A stretch of DNA of 42,277 bases, from contig NZ_SDWW01000041.1 in the NCBI RefSeq assembly GCF_004168625.1, positions 1-42,277 on the forward strand. The letters are read 5' to 3'. The notes under the pieces are model-generated. The model saw only the letters and a list, made by a program, of their open reading frames with translations, had not been told where the DNA came from and ran no database searches. Source of the stretch: Pengzhenrongella frigida. GTDB lineage: Bacteria; Actinomycetota; Actinomycetes; Actinomycetales; Cellulomonadaceae. Both the position numbers and the translations under genes were made by a program. Of this stretch, positions 8,050-17,716 are shown in pieces (within the stretch, counting starts at the first letter, position 1; each line of letters starts with the position of its first letter).

Positions 8050-8078
8050 TACACGATAAGGAGCTGGAACAGTGGCAC
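8049..8078 (-). CDS. Branched-chain amino acid leader peptide MPLFQLLIV (cimA attenuator)
   Basis: Ten codons from GTG 8078 to TAG encode MPLFQLLIV. Three leucines, one isoleucine and one valine make up five of the eight residues after the start, and L-L-I-V are the last four before the stop. A perfect hairpin and then a T-tracted terminator follow. This is the layout of ribosome-mediated transcription attenuation. No Shine-Dalgarno is present, but CATGAT ends six bases before the GTG, so the leader is probably translated from a leaderless transcript. A longer overlapping frame starting at the ATG of that CATGAT has an unremarkable composition and was rejected. Attenuators of this kind are known for ilvB and leuA in actinobacteria; I do not recall one for cimA. 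Confidence 0.8.
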   Translation of the reverse strand: MPLFQLLIV

Positions 8079-8084
8079 GGGGTG

Positions 8085-8090
8085 ATCATG
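8085..8090 (-). promoter_or_regulatory. Candidate -10 element for the cimA leader transcript
   Basis: CATGAT on the minus strand matches five of six positions of TATGAT and ends six bases before leader GTG 8078. A -35 element is not recognisable. The alternative is that the leader is transcribed only by read-through from ilvE. Confidence 0.4.
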
Positions 8091-8111
8091 GCACAGACGT
8101 CCGGGGCGTGA

Positions 8112-8146
8112 GAACTCCCGTCCACCTGCTGGATGAACGGGAGTTC
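8112..8146 (-). terminator. Hairpin just after ilvE
   Basis: GAACTCCCGT (8146-8137) and ACGGGAGTTC (8121-8112) form a perfect 10-bp stem with a 15-base loop, 12 bases after the ilvE stop. No T-tract follows. It may stabilise the ilvE mRNA end or cause weak termination before the cimA leader. Confidence 0.55.
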
Positions 8147-8157
8147 GGAGCCAGCTG

Positions 8158-9288
8158 CTACACGAGCCGGCGGAGCCAGGCGTGACGGTCCGTCGCACGG
8201 CCGTACTGGATGTCGGTGAGCTCACCGCGGATCCGGGTGGTGACCGCGCCGGCGGCACCGTCGGCCACGGTGAGGTTGAAGTCCTCCCCCGCCAGCCGGC
8301 CGATCGGGGTGATGACGGCCGCCGTCCCGCAGGCGAAGACCTCGGCGATCGAACCGTCCGCGATGCCGTCCTGGAGCTCGGTGAGCAGGATCGTGCGCTC
8401 GTCGACCTCGTGCCCGGCGTCGGTCAGGAGCGCGATGATCGACGAGCGGGTGACGCCCTCGAGGATCGATCCGGTGAGCGCAGGCGTCGACACCCGGCCG
8501 TCGGCGTGCACGACGACGACGTTCATCCCCCCGAGCTCTTCGATCTGGGTGTTGGTCGCGGCGTCGAGGAAGCAGACCTGCTCGCACCCGCGCTCGTGCG
8601 CCTCCTGCTGGGGCAGCAGGCTGGCGGCGTAGTTGCCACCGCACTTGGCTGCGCCCGTGCCGCCGGCACCCACCCGGTGGTAGTGCTGCGAGACCCAGAT
8701 CGACACCGGCGCGACCACGGCGCCGAAGTACGACCCGACGGGCGACGCGATCACGAGGAACTCCGCCTCGAGCGTCGTGCGCACACCGAGGTACTTCTCC
8801 GAGGCGTACATGAACGGGCGCAGGTACAGGCTGGTCTCGCCGCCCGACGGCACCCAGGCCACATCCGTGCGGACGAGGGCGGTGATGGCACCGAGGAAGT
8901 CCTCCTCGCTCAGCTCGGGCAGCGCGAGCCGGCGGGCCGACGCCGCGAACCGGGCCGCGTTCGCCTGGGGCCGGAAGGTCCAGATCGAGCCGTCCGCGTG
9001 GCGGTACGCCTTGAGCCCCTCGAAGATCTCCTGGCCGTAGTGCAGCACGGCCGACGCCGGGTCGAGCAGCAGCGGCCCGTACTTCACCACGCGTCGGTCG
9101 TGCCATCCGGTGCTCGCCGACCAGCTGATCCGCGCCATGTGATCGGTGAAGACCGTGCCGAACTTGGGCGCGGCGATCTCCGCCTCGCGCTCCGCCGTGG
9201 GTACGGGCGTGTCGCTCAGGCGCAGCTCGAATGCCGTGGAGCTGTCGCCGCGCGCACCGAGGGCGTCGAGATCGGAGGTCGTGGTCAT
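8158..9288 (-). CDS. ilvE: Branched-chain amino acid aminotransferase
   Basis: This 376-residue fold-type IV aminotransferase catalyses the last step of leucine, isoleucine and valine synthesis from the 2-keto acids and glutamate. The PLP lysine is K215 in GAAKCGGNYAAS. HYGQEIFEGLKAYR (83-96), LYLRPFMYASE and QIEELGGMNVV (EELGGMN) are characteristic of class II IlvE. Length is normal for actinobacteria. Start ATG 9288 has AAAGG about nine bases upstream. It follows leuB after 91 bases on the same strand and precedes the cimA leader. Confidence 0.96.
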   Translation of the reverse strand: MTTTSDLDALGARGDSSTAFELRLSDTPVPTAEREAEIAAPKFGTVFTDHMARISWSASTGWHDRRVVKYGPLLLDPASAVLHYGQEIFEGLKAYRHADGSIWTFRPQANAARFAASARRLALPELSEEDFLGAITALVRTDVAWVPSGGETSLYLRPFMYASEKYLGVRTTLEAEFLVIASPVGSYFGAVVAPVSIWVSQHYHRVGAGGTGAAKCGGNYAASLLPQQEAHERGCEQVCFLDAATNTQIEELGGMNVVVVHADGRVSTPALTGSILEGVTRSSIIALLTDAGHEVDERTILLTELQDGIADGSIAEVFACGTAAVITPIGRLAGEDFNLTVADGAAGAVTTRIRGELTDIQYGRATDRHAWLRRLV

Positions 9289-9379
9289 GAGGAGGGCCTT
9301 TCAGCAGGTAGACGAGAACGACGGTACCCGCGGTCGCGGCCGGGTTCGTGGCGGCGGTGCGGGCGGGGCCGGTCGAAGG

Positions 9380-10450
9380 TCAGCCGCGGATCCGCGCAGC
9401 GAGATCGGTACCGACCTCGGTGGTCGACCGCACCCGCCCCACGTGCGCGAGGCGATCGGCGAGGTCGGCCGCCACGGCGCGCTCGACGCGTGCGGCGGCG
9501 TCGGGCAGCCCGACGTGGTCCAGCAGGAGCGCGACGGACAGGACCGTCGCCGTCGGGTCCGCCTTGCCCTGGCCCGCGATGTCCGGAGCCGAACCGTGCA
9601 CGGGCTCGAACATCGACGGAGCGACGGACTTGCCCGCGGCGTCGCGGTCGGGGTTGATGTTGGCCGACGCGGCCAGCCCGATGCCGCCCGTGATCGCCGC
9701 GGCGAGGTCGGTGAGGATGTCACCGAACAGGTTGTCGGTGACGATCACGTCGAACCGCGCCGGGTTCGTCACCAGCAGGATCGTCGCCGCGTCCACGTGC
9801 AGGTAGTCGACGGTCACCTCCGGGAACTCGGCGTTGACGGCCTCGACGGTGCGGCGCCACAGGTGCCCGGCGTGCACCAGCACGTTGTGCTTGTGCACGA
9901 GGGTCAGCTTCTTGCGCGGCCGGGCGGCCGCACGGGCGAACGCGTCGCGGACCACGCGCTCGACCCCGAACGCCGTGTTGACGCTCACCTCGTTGGCGAC
10001 CTCGTGCGGCGTGCCCACGCGGATCGCGCCGCCGTTGCCGACGTACGGCCCTTCGGTCCCCTCGCGCACGACGACGAAGTCCACCTCACCGGGCGCGGAC
10101 AGCGGGGAGGTCACCCCGGGGTACAGGCGGCTCGGCCGCAGGTTCACGTAGTGGTCCAGCGCGAACCGGAGCCGCAGCAGCAGCCCCCGCTCCAGGACGC
10201 CCGACGGGACCTGCGGGTCGCCGACCGCGCCGAGCAGGATCGCGTCGTGCGTGCGGATCGCTGCGAGGTCGGCATCGGTGAGCGTCTCACCGGTCGCGTG
10301 CCAGCGCTTGGCACCCAGGTCGAAAGCGGTGGGGTGCACGACGACGTCCTGCCCGCTCAGCGCCGCGTCGAGCGCGAGCAGCCCCTGCTCGACGACCTCC
10401 GTACCGATGCCGTCGCCAGCGATCACTGCCAGTTCGAGGGTGCGCGTCAT
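9380..10450 (-). CDS. leuB: 3-isopropylmalate dehydrogenase
   Basis: The 356-residue product is an NAD-dependent decarboxylating dehydrogenase of leucine synthesis. It begins [13 protein letters not shown]; further conserved pieces are LLGAVGDP, the substrate-binding arginine segment [15 protein letters not shown], and the C-terminal [21 protein letters not shown] that binds NAD. I start it at ATG 10450: TAGGAT ends seven bases upstream, which fits a leaderless transcript. The upstream in-frame ATG 10459 overlaps that hexamer and is less likely. Downstream is ilvE; upstream is an ASCH-domain gene. Confidence 0.95.
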   Translation of the reverse strand: MTRTLELAVIAGDGIGTEVVEQGLLALDAALSGQDVVVHPTAFDLGAKRWHATGETLTDADLAAIRTHDAILLGAVGDPQVPSGVLERGLLLRLRFALDHYVNLRPSRLYPGVTSPLSAPGEVDFVVVREGTEGPYVGNGGAIRVGTPHEVANEVSVNTAFGVERVVRDAFARAAARPRKKLTLVHKHNVLVHAGHLWRRTVEAVNAEFPEVTVDYLHVDAATILLVTNPARFDVIVTDNLFGDILTDLAAAITGGIGLAASANINPDRDAAGKSVAPSMFEPVHGSAPDIAGQGKADPTATVLSVALLLDHVGLPDAAARVERAVAADLADRLAHVGRVRSTTEVGTDLAARIRG

Positions 10451-10457
10451 GTGGGTC

Positions 10458-10463
10458 ATCCTA
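10458..10463 (-). promoter_or_regulatory. -10-like element of a leaderless leuB promoter
   Basis: TAGGAT on the minus strand ends seven bases before ATG 10450, in the 39-base gap after the ASCH gene. AGGA within it could alternatively act as a ribosome-binding site. Confidence 0.45.
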
Positions 10464-10489
10464 TCGCCGCGTCCCACCCATCGGGACGA

Positions 10490-11188
10490 CTATCTCGAGA
10501 TGTGGTCCGCGGTGGCGTCGTCGGAGGGGCTCCGACGGGGCGGGTACCGCAGCTCGAACTGCTCCAGCACCAGCTGGACCGACTCGTCGAAGCCAGAGCT
10601 CTCGACGGCGGGATCGACCGGCGCAACCCCGTGCGCTGCCTGGCTTCGGGAGAAGTAGGCCTGATGGCCTATCCGCCATGCCTCGAGCGACAGGTCGTCC
10701 TCACCCTCGAGCCGGGCGAACTCGGCGTCGACCTCGGCGAACGCGGCGATGCGCACGGAGGTGGTCCGCACGAGCGCCCGCGGATGCCCGCGACCATCGA
10801 GGATGATCGACAGGTCACCCTCCTGAGGGAGGGCCTCCGTTCCGGTCCCGCCCTGCGCGTCCGTGGCGGTCTCGTACTCCCAGACGCCGGAGGAGCACGC
10901 GGTCTTGGTGCCGTTCAGCACCGCCGCGAGCAGCCCGTCAGCGAGCTCCGGTGAGTCGCCGAACGCCCACGCCGGGGGCGGGATGCTCTCCGTCGGGCTG
11001 GGCCCGACGATCACGCCCAGCCGACCGAGCCCGACCTGTCGCCGCGCGAGCTCCCAAAACGCCGCGACCGCGTCGCCGTCGGGCAGGTCGACCTCATCGG
11101 ACAGGTTGACCCCGTCGGACAGGTTGACCCCGTCGATCGATTCGCCGTCGCTTCGCTCGGCACCGTGCAACCCCGCGCTGTCCGTCAC
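10490..11188 (-). CDS. ASCH-domain protein with repetitive N-terminus
   Basis: The 232-residue protein has an ASCH-type (PUA-like) domain: the segments LLAAVLNGTKTACSSGVWEYE, EGDLSIILDGRGHPRALVRTTSV, FAEVDAEFARLEGEDDLSLEAWR and HQAYFSR match the usual ASCH order. ASCH domains are thought to bind RNA or modified nucleosides; the exact role here is unknown. The first 35 residues are acidic and contain NLSDGVNLSDEV from an 18-bp duplication. GTG 11188 is preceded by GGGGGAGG at good spacing. It sits between the ilvBNC terminator and leuB. Confidence 0.82.
   Translation of the reverse strand: MTDSAGLHGAERSDGESIDGVNLSDGVNLSDEVDLPDGDAVAAFWELARRQVGLGRLGVIVGPSPTESIPPPAWAFGDSPELADGLLAAVLNGTKTACSSGVWEYETATDAQGGTGTEALPQEGDLSIILDGRGHPRALVRTTSVRIAAFAEVDAEFARLEGEDDLSLEAWRIGHQAYFSRSQAAHGVAPVDPAVESSGFDESVQLVLEQFELRYPPRRSPSDDATADHISR
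11099..11134. repeat. Two tandem 18-bp units in the ASCH gene
   Basis: GGACAGGTTGACCCCGTC occurs at 11099-11116 and 11117-11134. Being a multiple of three it keeps the frame and duplicates six residues (D-G-V-N-L-S) near the N-terminus. Confidence 0.85.
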
Positions 11189-11254
11189 GCCACCATCCTC
11201 CCCCGCCGGGCAGCACCGGTCGGCCCGCTGGCCGACCCGACTGGCCCAGAACGA

Positions 11255-11292
11255 CGATCCGCCCGTCGAAGGGTGCTTCGACGGGCGGATCG
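11255..11292 (-). terminator. Long hairpin ending the ilvBNC operon
   Basis: 11255-11271 and 11276-11292 form a perfect 17-bp stem with a 4-base loop, 24 bases after the ilvC stop. Downstream on the minus strand it is followed by TCGTTCT rather than a pure T-tract. It separates ilvC from the ASCH gene. Confidence 0.85.
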
Positions 11293-11316
11293 TGACTCAC
11301 TCGCGACAGCGCGCGG

Positions 11317-12919
<1,603 letters not shown>

Positions 12920-12932
12920 TGCCATTGTCCCC

Positions 12933-14825
12933 TCAGTCCTCTCGGTCCCACGCCGGGGAGATGCCCCGCGCGTACTGGACCTCGTCGTTGCTGACCCCGG
13001 CGGTGACCATCGGCCACACCATCGCATCGCGTGAGACGGTGAAGTCGATCACCACGGGCTGGTCGTTGATCTCCATCGCGCGCTTGATCGTCGCGTCGAC
13101 GTCGCCCTTGCTCTCGCACCGCAGGCCCACGGCGCCATAGGCGTCGGCCAGCTTGACGAAGTCGGGGACGCGCACCGTGCCGTGGCCCGTGTGCAGGTCG
13201 GTGTTGGAGTAGCGCTCCTCGTAGAACAGGGTCTGCCACTGGCGGACCATGCCGAGCGAGGAGTTGTTGATGACGGCGACCTTGATCGGGATGTCGTTGA
13301 TCGTGCAGGTGGCGAGCTCCTGGTTGGTCATCTGGAAGCAGCCGTCACCATCGATCGCCCACACGACGCGGTCCGGTGCGCCGACCTTGGCCCCCATCGC
13401 GGCCGGGATCGCGTAGCCCATCGTGCCCAGGCCGCCGGAGTTGAGCCAGGCGTTGGGACGCTCGTACTTGATGAACTGCGAGGCCCACATCTGGTGCTGG
13501 CCGACGCCGGCCACGAAGATCGACTCCGGCCCGGAGATCTCACCGATCCGCTGGATCACGTGCTGCGGCGCGAGGTGCCCGTCCTCCGGCTCGGAGTACC
13601 CGAGCGGGAACGTCTCGCGCCAGTCGTTGATCTGCCGCCACCAGCCCTCGAGGTCCGGCTTGCCGCGCTGGGCGTGCTCGCGCGCCAGCTCGGGCAGCAG
13701 GTCGGCGATGACCTCGCGCAGGTCCCCGACGATCGGCACGTCCGCGGTGCGGTTCTTGCCGATCTCCGCGGGATCGATGTCCGCGTGCACGATCGTCGCG
13801 TGCGGCGCGAAGCTCGACAGCTTGCCGGTCACGCGGTCGTCGAACCGTGCTCCGAGGGCGACGATGAGGTCAGCCTTCTGCAGCGCGGCGACCGCGGCGA
13901 CGGTCCCGTGCATGCCCGGCATGCCGAGGTGCTGCGGGTGCGAGTCGGGCAGGGCCCCGCGCGCCATCAACGTCGTCACCACGGGGGCGCCCGAGGCGTC
14001 GACGAGCTGTCGCAGCTCGGCGGACGCGCCGGACCGGATGGCACCGCCACCGACGTAGAGCACAGGCCGGCGCGCCGTCGCGAGCAGCCGCGCGGCCTCC
14101 CGGATCTGCTTGGAGTGCGGCTTGGTGACCGGGTGGTAGCCCGGCAGGTTGAGCTGCTGCGGCCAGGAGAAGGTCGTGCTCGCCTGCATCGCGGACTTGG
14201 AGATGTCCACGAGCACGGGGCCCGGGCGACCGGTGGAGGCGATGTGGAACGCCTCCGCGATCACGCGGGGGATGTCGTCGGCGTTGGTCACGAGGAAGTT
14301 GTGCTTGGTGATCGGGAGCGTGATGCCGACGATGTCGGCCTCCTGGAACGCATCGGTACCGATCATCGACGCACCCACCTGACCGGTGATCGCGACGAGG
14401 GGGATCGAGTCCATGTTCGCGTCGGCGAGCGGGGTGACCAGGTTGGTCGCCCCGGGGCCCGACGTCGCGATGCAGACGCCGACCCGGCCCGTCGCGTGCG
14501 CATAGCCCGAGGCCGCGTGGCCGCCACCCTGCTCGTGCCGCACGAGGATGTGGCGGACGCGCTCGGAGTCCATGAGCGGGTCGTACATGGGCAGGATCGC
14601 GCCGCCGGGGATACCGAAGACGACGTCGACACCGACCTCCTCGAGGGAGCGGACGATCGCCTTCGCGCCGGTGACGGCTTCCGGCCCGATGGCGGCCGGG
14701 CGGGCGACCGCGGCGAGGCGGCTCGGCGCGGATGTGTCAGGCGTCGCTGCGCGCGAGCTGTCCGACGCGGACGTGCCGCGCAGACCGCTGCCGCGCGGCG
14801 GCGCCGGGTGGTGTCCCTGGACCAT
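12933..14825 (-). CDS. ilvB: Acetolactate synthase large (catalytic) subunit
   Basis: This 630-residue ThDP enzyme condenses pyruvate with pyruvate or 2-ketobutyrate. [13 protein letters not shown] precedes the catalytic glutamate E98 in [29 protein letters not shown] near residue 493 is the ThDP/Mg motif. The first 45 residues are a low-complexity Ala/Pro/Ser extension common in actinobacterial IlvB. ATG 14825 has TAGGAGAG seven bases upstream. Expression is preceded by an attenuator with leader peptide MQSILVVNERVA. Confidence 0.97.
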   Translation of the reverse strand: MVQGHHPAPPRGSGLRGTSASDSSRAATPDTSAPSRLAAVARPAAIGPEAVTGAKAIVRSLEEVGVDVVFGIPGGAILPMYDPLMDSERVRHILVRHEQGGGHAASGYAHATGRVGVCIATSGPGATNLVTPLADANMDSIPLVAITGQVGASMIGTDAFQEADIVGITLPITKHNFLVTNADDIPRVIAEAFHIASTGRPGPVLVDISKSAMQASTTFSWPQQLNLPGYHPVTKPHSKQIREAARLLATARRPVLYVGGGAIRSGASAELRQLVDASGAPVVTTLMARGALPDSHPQHLGMPGMHGTVAAVAALQKADLIVALGARFDDRVTGKLSSFAPHATIVHADIDPAEIGKNRTADVPIVGDLREVIADLLPELAREHAQRGKPDLEGWWRQINDWRETFPLGYSEPEDGHLAPQHVIQRIGEISGPESIFVAGVGQHQMWASQFIKYERPNAWLNSGGLGTMGYAIPAAMGAKVGAPDRVVWAIDGDGCFQMTNQELATCTINDIPIKVAVINNSSLGMVRQWQTLFYEERYSNTDLHTGHGTVRVPDFVKLADAYGAVGLRCESKGDVDATIKRAMEINDQPVVIDFTVSRDAMVWPMVTAGVSNDEVQYARGISPAWDRED

Positions 14826-14896
14826 CGATCTCTCCTAAGACGTCGGTGCGGGTGCTGCTCTGCACTGCAGACTGCGAGATGCACGTGCCGTGACAC

Positions 14897-14933
14897 AAAA
14901 AAGCCCCTCGGCCCAAGCGGGCTGGACGAGGGG
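14897..14933 (-). terminator. Intrinsic terminator/attenuator upstream of ilvB
   Basis: On the minus strand CCCCTCG (14933-14927) pairs with CGAGGGG (14910-14904), with an inner GCCC/GGGC stem and a bulged TCCA, followed by C and six T residues (14902-14897). It is 71 bases upstream of ATG 14825 and 30 bases after the leader stop. A competing pairing joins GCGCGTCGCC (14975-14966, last leader codons) with GGCAACGCGC (14945-14936), one mismatch. Confidence 0.88.
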
Positions 14934-14962
14934 AGGCGCGTTGCCGTTGATCCGTTGGATCT

Positions 14963-15001
14963 TTAGGCGACGCGCTCGTTAACTACGAGAATCGACTGCA
15001 C
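14963..15001 (-). CDS. ilvB leader peptide MQSILVVNERVA
   Basis: Thirteen codons from GTG 15001 to TAA encode MQSILVVNERVA, with the run I-L-V-V at positions 4-7. Leader peptides with an ILV run precede ilvB operons in corynebacteria and streptomycetes, where ribosome stalling prevents termination. Here the terminator follows 30 bases after the stop. There is no Shine-Dalgarno, and a -10 hexamer ends seven bases upstream, so the leader mRNA should be leaderless. Confidence 0.87.
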   Translation of the reverse strand: MQSILVVNERVA

Positions 15002-15008
15002 CGGACGT

Positions 15009-15038
15009 ACGTTACGCCCGCGCGGGGTCCGATGTCAC
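15009..15038 (-). promoter_or_regulatory. Promoter of the ilvB leader
   Basis: On the minus strand GTGACA (15038-15033), an 18-base spacer and TAACGT (15014-15009) form a good sigma-70-type promoter. The expected transcription start, about seven bases on, coincides with leader GTG 15001. This is the only leaderless candidate in the window with a recognisable -35. Confidence 0.65.
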
Positions 15039-15153
15039 TCCAACCCATCGCTGTCTCACATCGTGGTTCACGTGACCATCCAGTGGAACGCCCGGTGGGG
15101 GCGCCGTCGAGCTCGTCGAGGGCACCCGCACCGGTCGGGGTTCCGATTGCAGT

Positions 15154-15228
15154 CAGCAGCACCGCGCCAGCGTCAGCAGCACCGCGCCAGCGTCAGCAGC
15201 ACCGCGCCAGCGTCAGCAGCACCGCGCC
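15154..15228. repeat. 20-bp tandem repeats that copy the end of the ybdD-type gene
   Basis: The unit CAGCAGCACCGCGCCAGCGT is present at 15154-15173, 15174-15193 and 15194-15213, and its first 15 bases again at 15214-15228, which is the end of the ybdD-like coding region. Read on the minus strand each unit contains the sequence that encodes the terminal A-R-C-C and its TGA, so the gene's end has been copied downstream in tandem. Confidence 0.9.
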
Positions 15229-15398
15229 TGGACGGGAGAGTCGTGGCGCGAGCGCCAGTACTCGCGGATGCTCTCCGGTTCCTCGCCCGGGTGCACCCGG
15301 GCGAGGTGCGCGACGTAGCGCTCATAGTCGTGGTCACCCATCAGGGTCGTCCAGTACCACCGCACGCCGGCCGCCGCCCGCGCCACGGCGGCCCTCAA
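15213..15398 (-). CDS. YbdD/YjiX-family small protein (partner of CstA)
   Basis: The 61-residue protein has the family's hallmarks: MGDHDYERYVAHLARVHPGEEP, REYWRSRH and the C-terminal ARCC. YbdD/YjiX proteins are encoded beside CstA/BtsT pyruvate and peptide transporters and are thought to be accessory to transport. The TTG start at 15398 overlaps the cstA stop (TTGA), indicating translational coupling; GTG 15386 is an alternative start. The C-terminal codons are part of a 20-bp repeat array. Confidence 0.9.
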   Translation of the reverse strand: MRAAVARAAAGVRWYWTTLMGDHDYERYVAHLARVHPGEEPESIREYWRSRHDSPVQARCC

Positions 15399-17653
15399 TG
15401 GGTGCCGGTCGCGACGGGCCGGCGATCACCCTCGCGGCCACGGGCGTCCCACTCGGCCTGGATGGCCTTCTCGGTCGGCGTGGCGAGGAGCCCGCTCGGC
15501 GCGAACAGGTGCGACGGCAGCGCGGGGTCCTCGCTGGTCGGCATCCCCCCGAGCTTGATCGAGCGGACCATGACCGACACGGCCGCGCCCACGACGATCA
15601 GCACGAGCACCGCGAAGACGATCGACAGCGTCCCCTGGATGAAGGTGTTCCGGATGACGGCATCGATCGCCTGCGGCGTCGCCGCCGAACCGAACGTCTG
15701 CGCACCGGACGCCTTGGCCTCGAGGAAGGCCTGGTGGTTGGCCCAGTACCCGATCTTCGGGTTGCTCGAGAAGATCTTCTGGTACGACGCCGTCATCGTG
15801 ATGATGAGGTCCCAGATCAGCGGGGCACCGGCGACCCAGGCCCACTTGCCGCGGCCCTGCTTGACCAGGACGGCGGTCACGACGGTCAGCGCGATCGCGG
15901 CGAGGAGCTGGTTGGCGATCCCGAACAGCGGGAACAGCGTGTTGATCCCGCCGAGGGGGTCGGTCACGCCCATGAGCATGATCGCCCCCCAGCAGGCCAC
16001 CACGATCGCCGAGCAGAACCAGGCACCGAAGCGCCAGGACGGGTCCCGGAAGCGCTTGGCCCGCCCGCCCAGGTTGCCGATGGTGTCCGAGAGCATGAAC
16101 CGGGCGACGCGAGTCCCCGCATCGACGGTCGTGAGGATGAACAGCGCCTCGAACATGATCGCGAAGTGGTACCAGAACGCCGCGAGCGCGGACCCGCCGA
16201 ACACCCCCGAGAGCACCTGGGACATGCCGATCGCGAGCGTCGGGGCCCCGCCGGTGCGGGAGATGATCGACGCCTCGCCGACGTTCGCCGCCGCCTGGGA
16301 GATGTCGGCCGCCGTCATGGGCGCACCGCCGAGCCCGAGCGTGTTGACGTAGGCCGCCGCGGTCTCCGGGGTGCCGCCGGTGAGGGCGCCGGGGGCGTTC
16401 ATGACGAAGTAGAGGTTCTGGTCGATCACGAGCGCGGTGACCAGGGCCATGATCGCGACGAACGACTCGGTCAGCATGCCGCCGTAGCCGATGATCCGTG
16501 CCTGGCTCTCCTTCTCGAGCAGCTTCGGCGTCGTCCCCGAGGCGATGAGCGAGTGGAACCCGGACAGTGCCCCGCACGCGATCGTGACGAACAGGAACGG
16601 GAAGAGCGACCCGGCGAACACCGGACCGTTGCCCTCGAGCGCGAAGGTCGTCACGGCGGGGGCGTGGATCTCGGGTCGGACGAACAGGATGCCGATCGCG
16701 AGCAGGGCGATCGTGCCGACCTTCATGAAGGTCGACAGGTAGTCGCGCGGCGCCAGCAGGAGCCACACCGGCAGGATCGAGGCCGCGAAGCCGTAGGCGA
16801 TCAGGCACCACGCGATCGTGACGGGCTCGAGCGTGAACCAGGACTGGCCCCAGGCGGTCTCGGCGACCCAGCCGCCGGAGATGATCGCGAGGAGCAGGAG
16901 CACGAGGCCGATGACGGAGACCTCGGAGACCTTGCCCGGCCGCAGCGTGCGCAGGTACACGCCCATGAACAGCGCGATCGGGATGGTCATGGCGATGGAG
17001 AACACGCCCCACGGGCTGGCCGCGAGCGCGTTGACGACGACGAGCCCGAGGATCCCGATGACGATGATCATGATGACGTACACGCCGACCAGGGCCGCCG
17101 TCCCGCCGACCCGACCGAGCTCGTCCCGCGCCATCTGGCCGAGGCTGCGGCCGCCGCGGCGCACCGAGAGGGTCAGGACGAGGTAGTCCTGGACGCACCC
17201 GGCGAGCACCGCGCCGAAGATGATCCAGATGGTCCCTGGCAGGAACCCCATCTGGGCGGCCAGCACGGGCCCGACGAGCGGGCCGGCCCCCGCGATGGCG
17301 GCGAAGTGGTGCCCGAACAGCACGCGCCGGTCGGTCGGCATGAAGTCTTTGCCGTTGTCGTACGTCTCCGCGGGCGTCGCCCGGTCGTCACGCGGCTTCA
17401 CGACGTTGTACTCGATCAGGCGCGCGTAGAACCGGTAGGCGACCACATAGGTCGAGACCGCCGCGAGGACGAACCAGACGGCGTTGACGCTCTCCCCGCG
17501 GAAGAACGCGATCATCGCCCACGAGACCGCCCCGAGCAGCCCGATCGCCGCGAACAGGAGGCGCTTGCGCGGGGTCATCGGTGATCTGTCGATCACCCCG
17601 ACCGGGGGTGAGGTGGGATCGGTCCGAACCAGTTCGACGGCGATGTCGGCCAC
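15395..17653 (-). CDS. cstA: Carbon starvation protein CstA-type transporter
   Basis: The 752-residue polytopic membrane protein belongs to the CstA/BtsT family (pyruvate, possibly peptide, uptake coupled to protons). Family landmarks are the YARLIEYNVVKPRDDRATPAE segment, FGHHFAAIAGAGPLVGPVLAAQ, GAVLAGCVQDYLVL and FHSLIASGTTPKLL; about 16-18 hydrophobic segments can be counted by eye. GTG 17653 has CAGGAG six bases upstream. The ybdD-like gene follows with a 4-base overlap. The tail after the last helix (about 60 residues) is cytoplasmic-looking and variable. Confidence 0.95.
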   Translation of the reverse strand: MADIAVELVRTDPTSPPVGVIDRSPMTPRKRLLFAAIGLLGAVSWAMIAFFRGESVNAVWFVLAAVSTYVVAYRFYARLIEYNVVKPRDDRATPAETYDNGKDFMPTDRRVLFGHHFAAIAGAGPLVGPVLAAQMGFLPGTIWIIFGAVLAGCVQDYLVLTLSVRRGGRSLGQMARDELGRVGGTAALVGVYVIMIIVIGILGLVVVNALAASPWGVFSIAMTIPIALFMGVYLRTLRPGKVSEVSVIGLVLLLLAIISGGWVAETAWGQSWFTLEPVTIAWCLIAYGFAASILPVWLLLAPRDYLSTFMKVGTIALLAIGILFVRPEIHAPAVTTFALEGNGPVFAGSLFPFLFVTIACGALSGFHSLIASGTTPKLLEKESQARIIGYGGMLTESFVAIMALVTALVIDQNLYFVMNAPGALTGGTPETAAAYVNTLGLGGAPMTAADISQAAANVGEASIISRTGGAPTLAIGMSQVLSGVFGGSALAAFWYHFAIMFEALFILTTVDAGTRVARFMLSDTIGNLGGRAKRFRDPSWRFGAWFCSAIVVACWGAIMLMGVTDPLGGINTLFPLFGIANQLLAAIALTVVTAVLVKQGRGKWAWVAGAPLIWDLIITMTASYQKIFSSNPKIGYWANHQAFLEAKASGAQTFGSAATPQAIDAVIRNTFIQGTLSIVFAVLVLIVVGAAVSVMVRSIKLGGMPTSEDPALPSHLFAPSGLLATPTEKAIQAEWDARGREGDRRPVATGTH

Positions 17654-17716
17654 GAGGCTCCTGGGTGGGTGGGGTCACTCACCCGGGCCTGAACGGCGGC
17701 GATGTCGTGACAAAGA

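Noticed and set aside
7841-8125. A 94-codon frame starting at the ATG inside CATGAT, across the cimA leader
   Set aside because: It runs through the hairpin and terminator, is rich in Cys/Arg/Pro without a domain, and ends inside the cimA start region. The short L-L-I-V frame explains the region better.
15154-15228. Possible CRISPR array
   Set aside because: Units are contiguous 20-bp tandem repeats with no unique spacers and no cas genes in the window.
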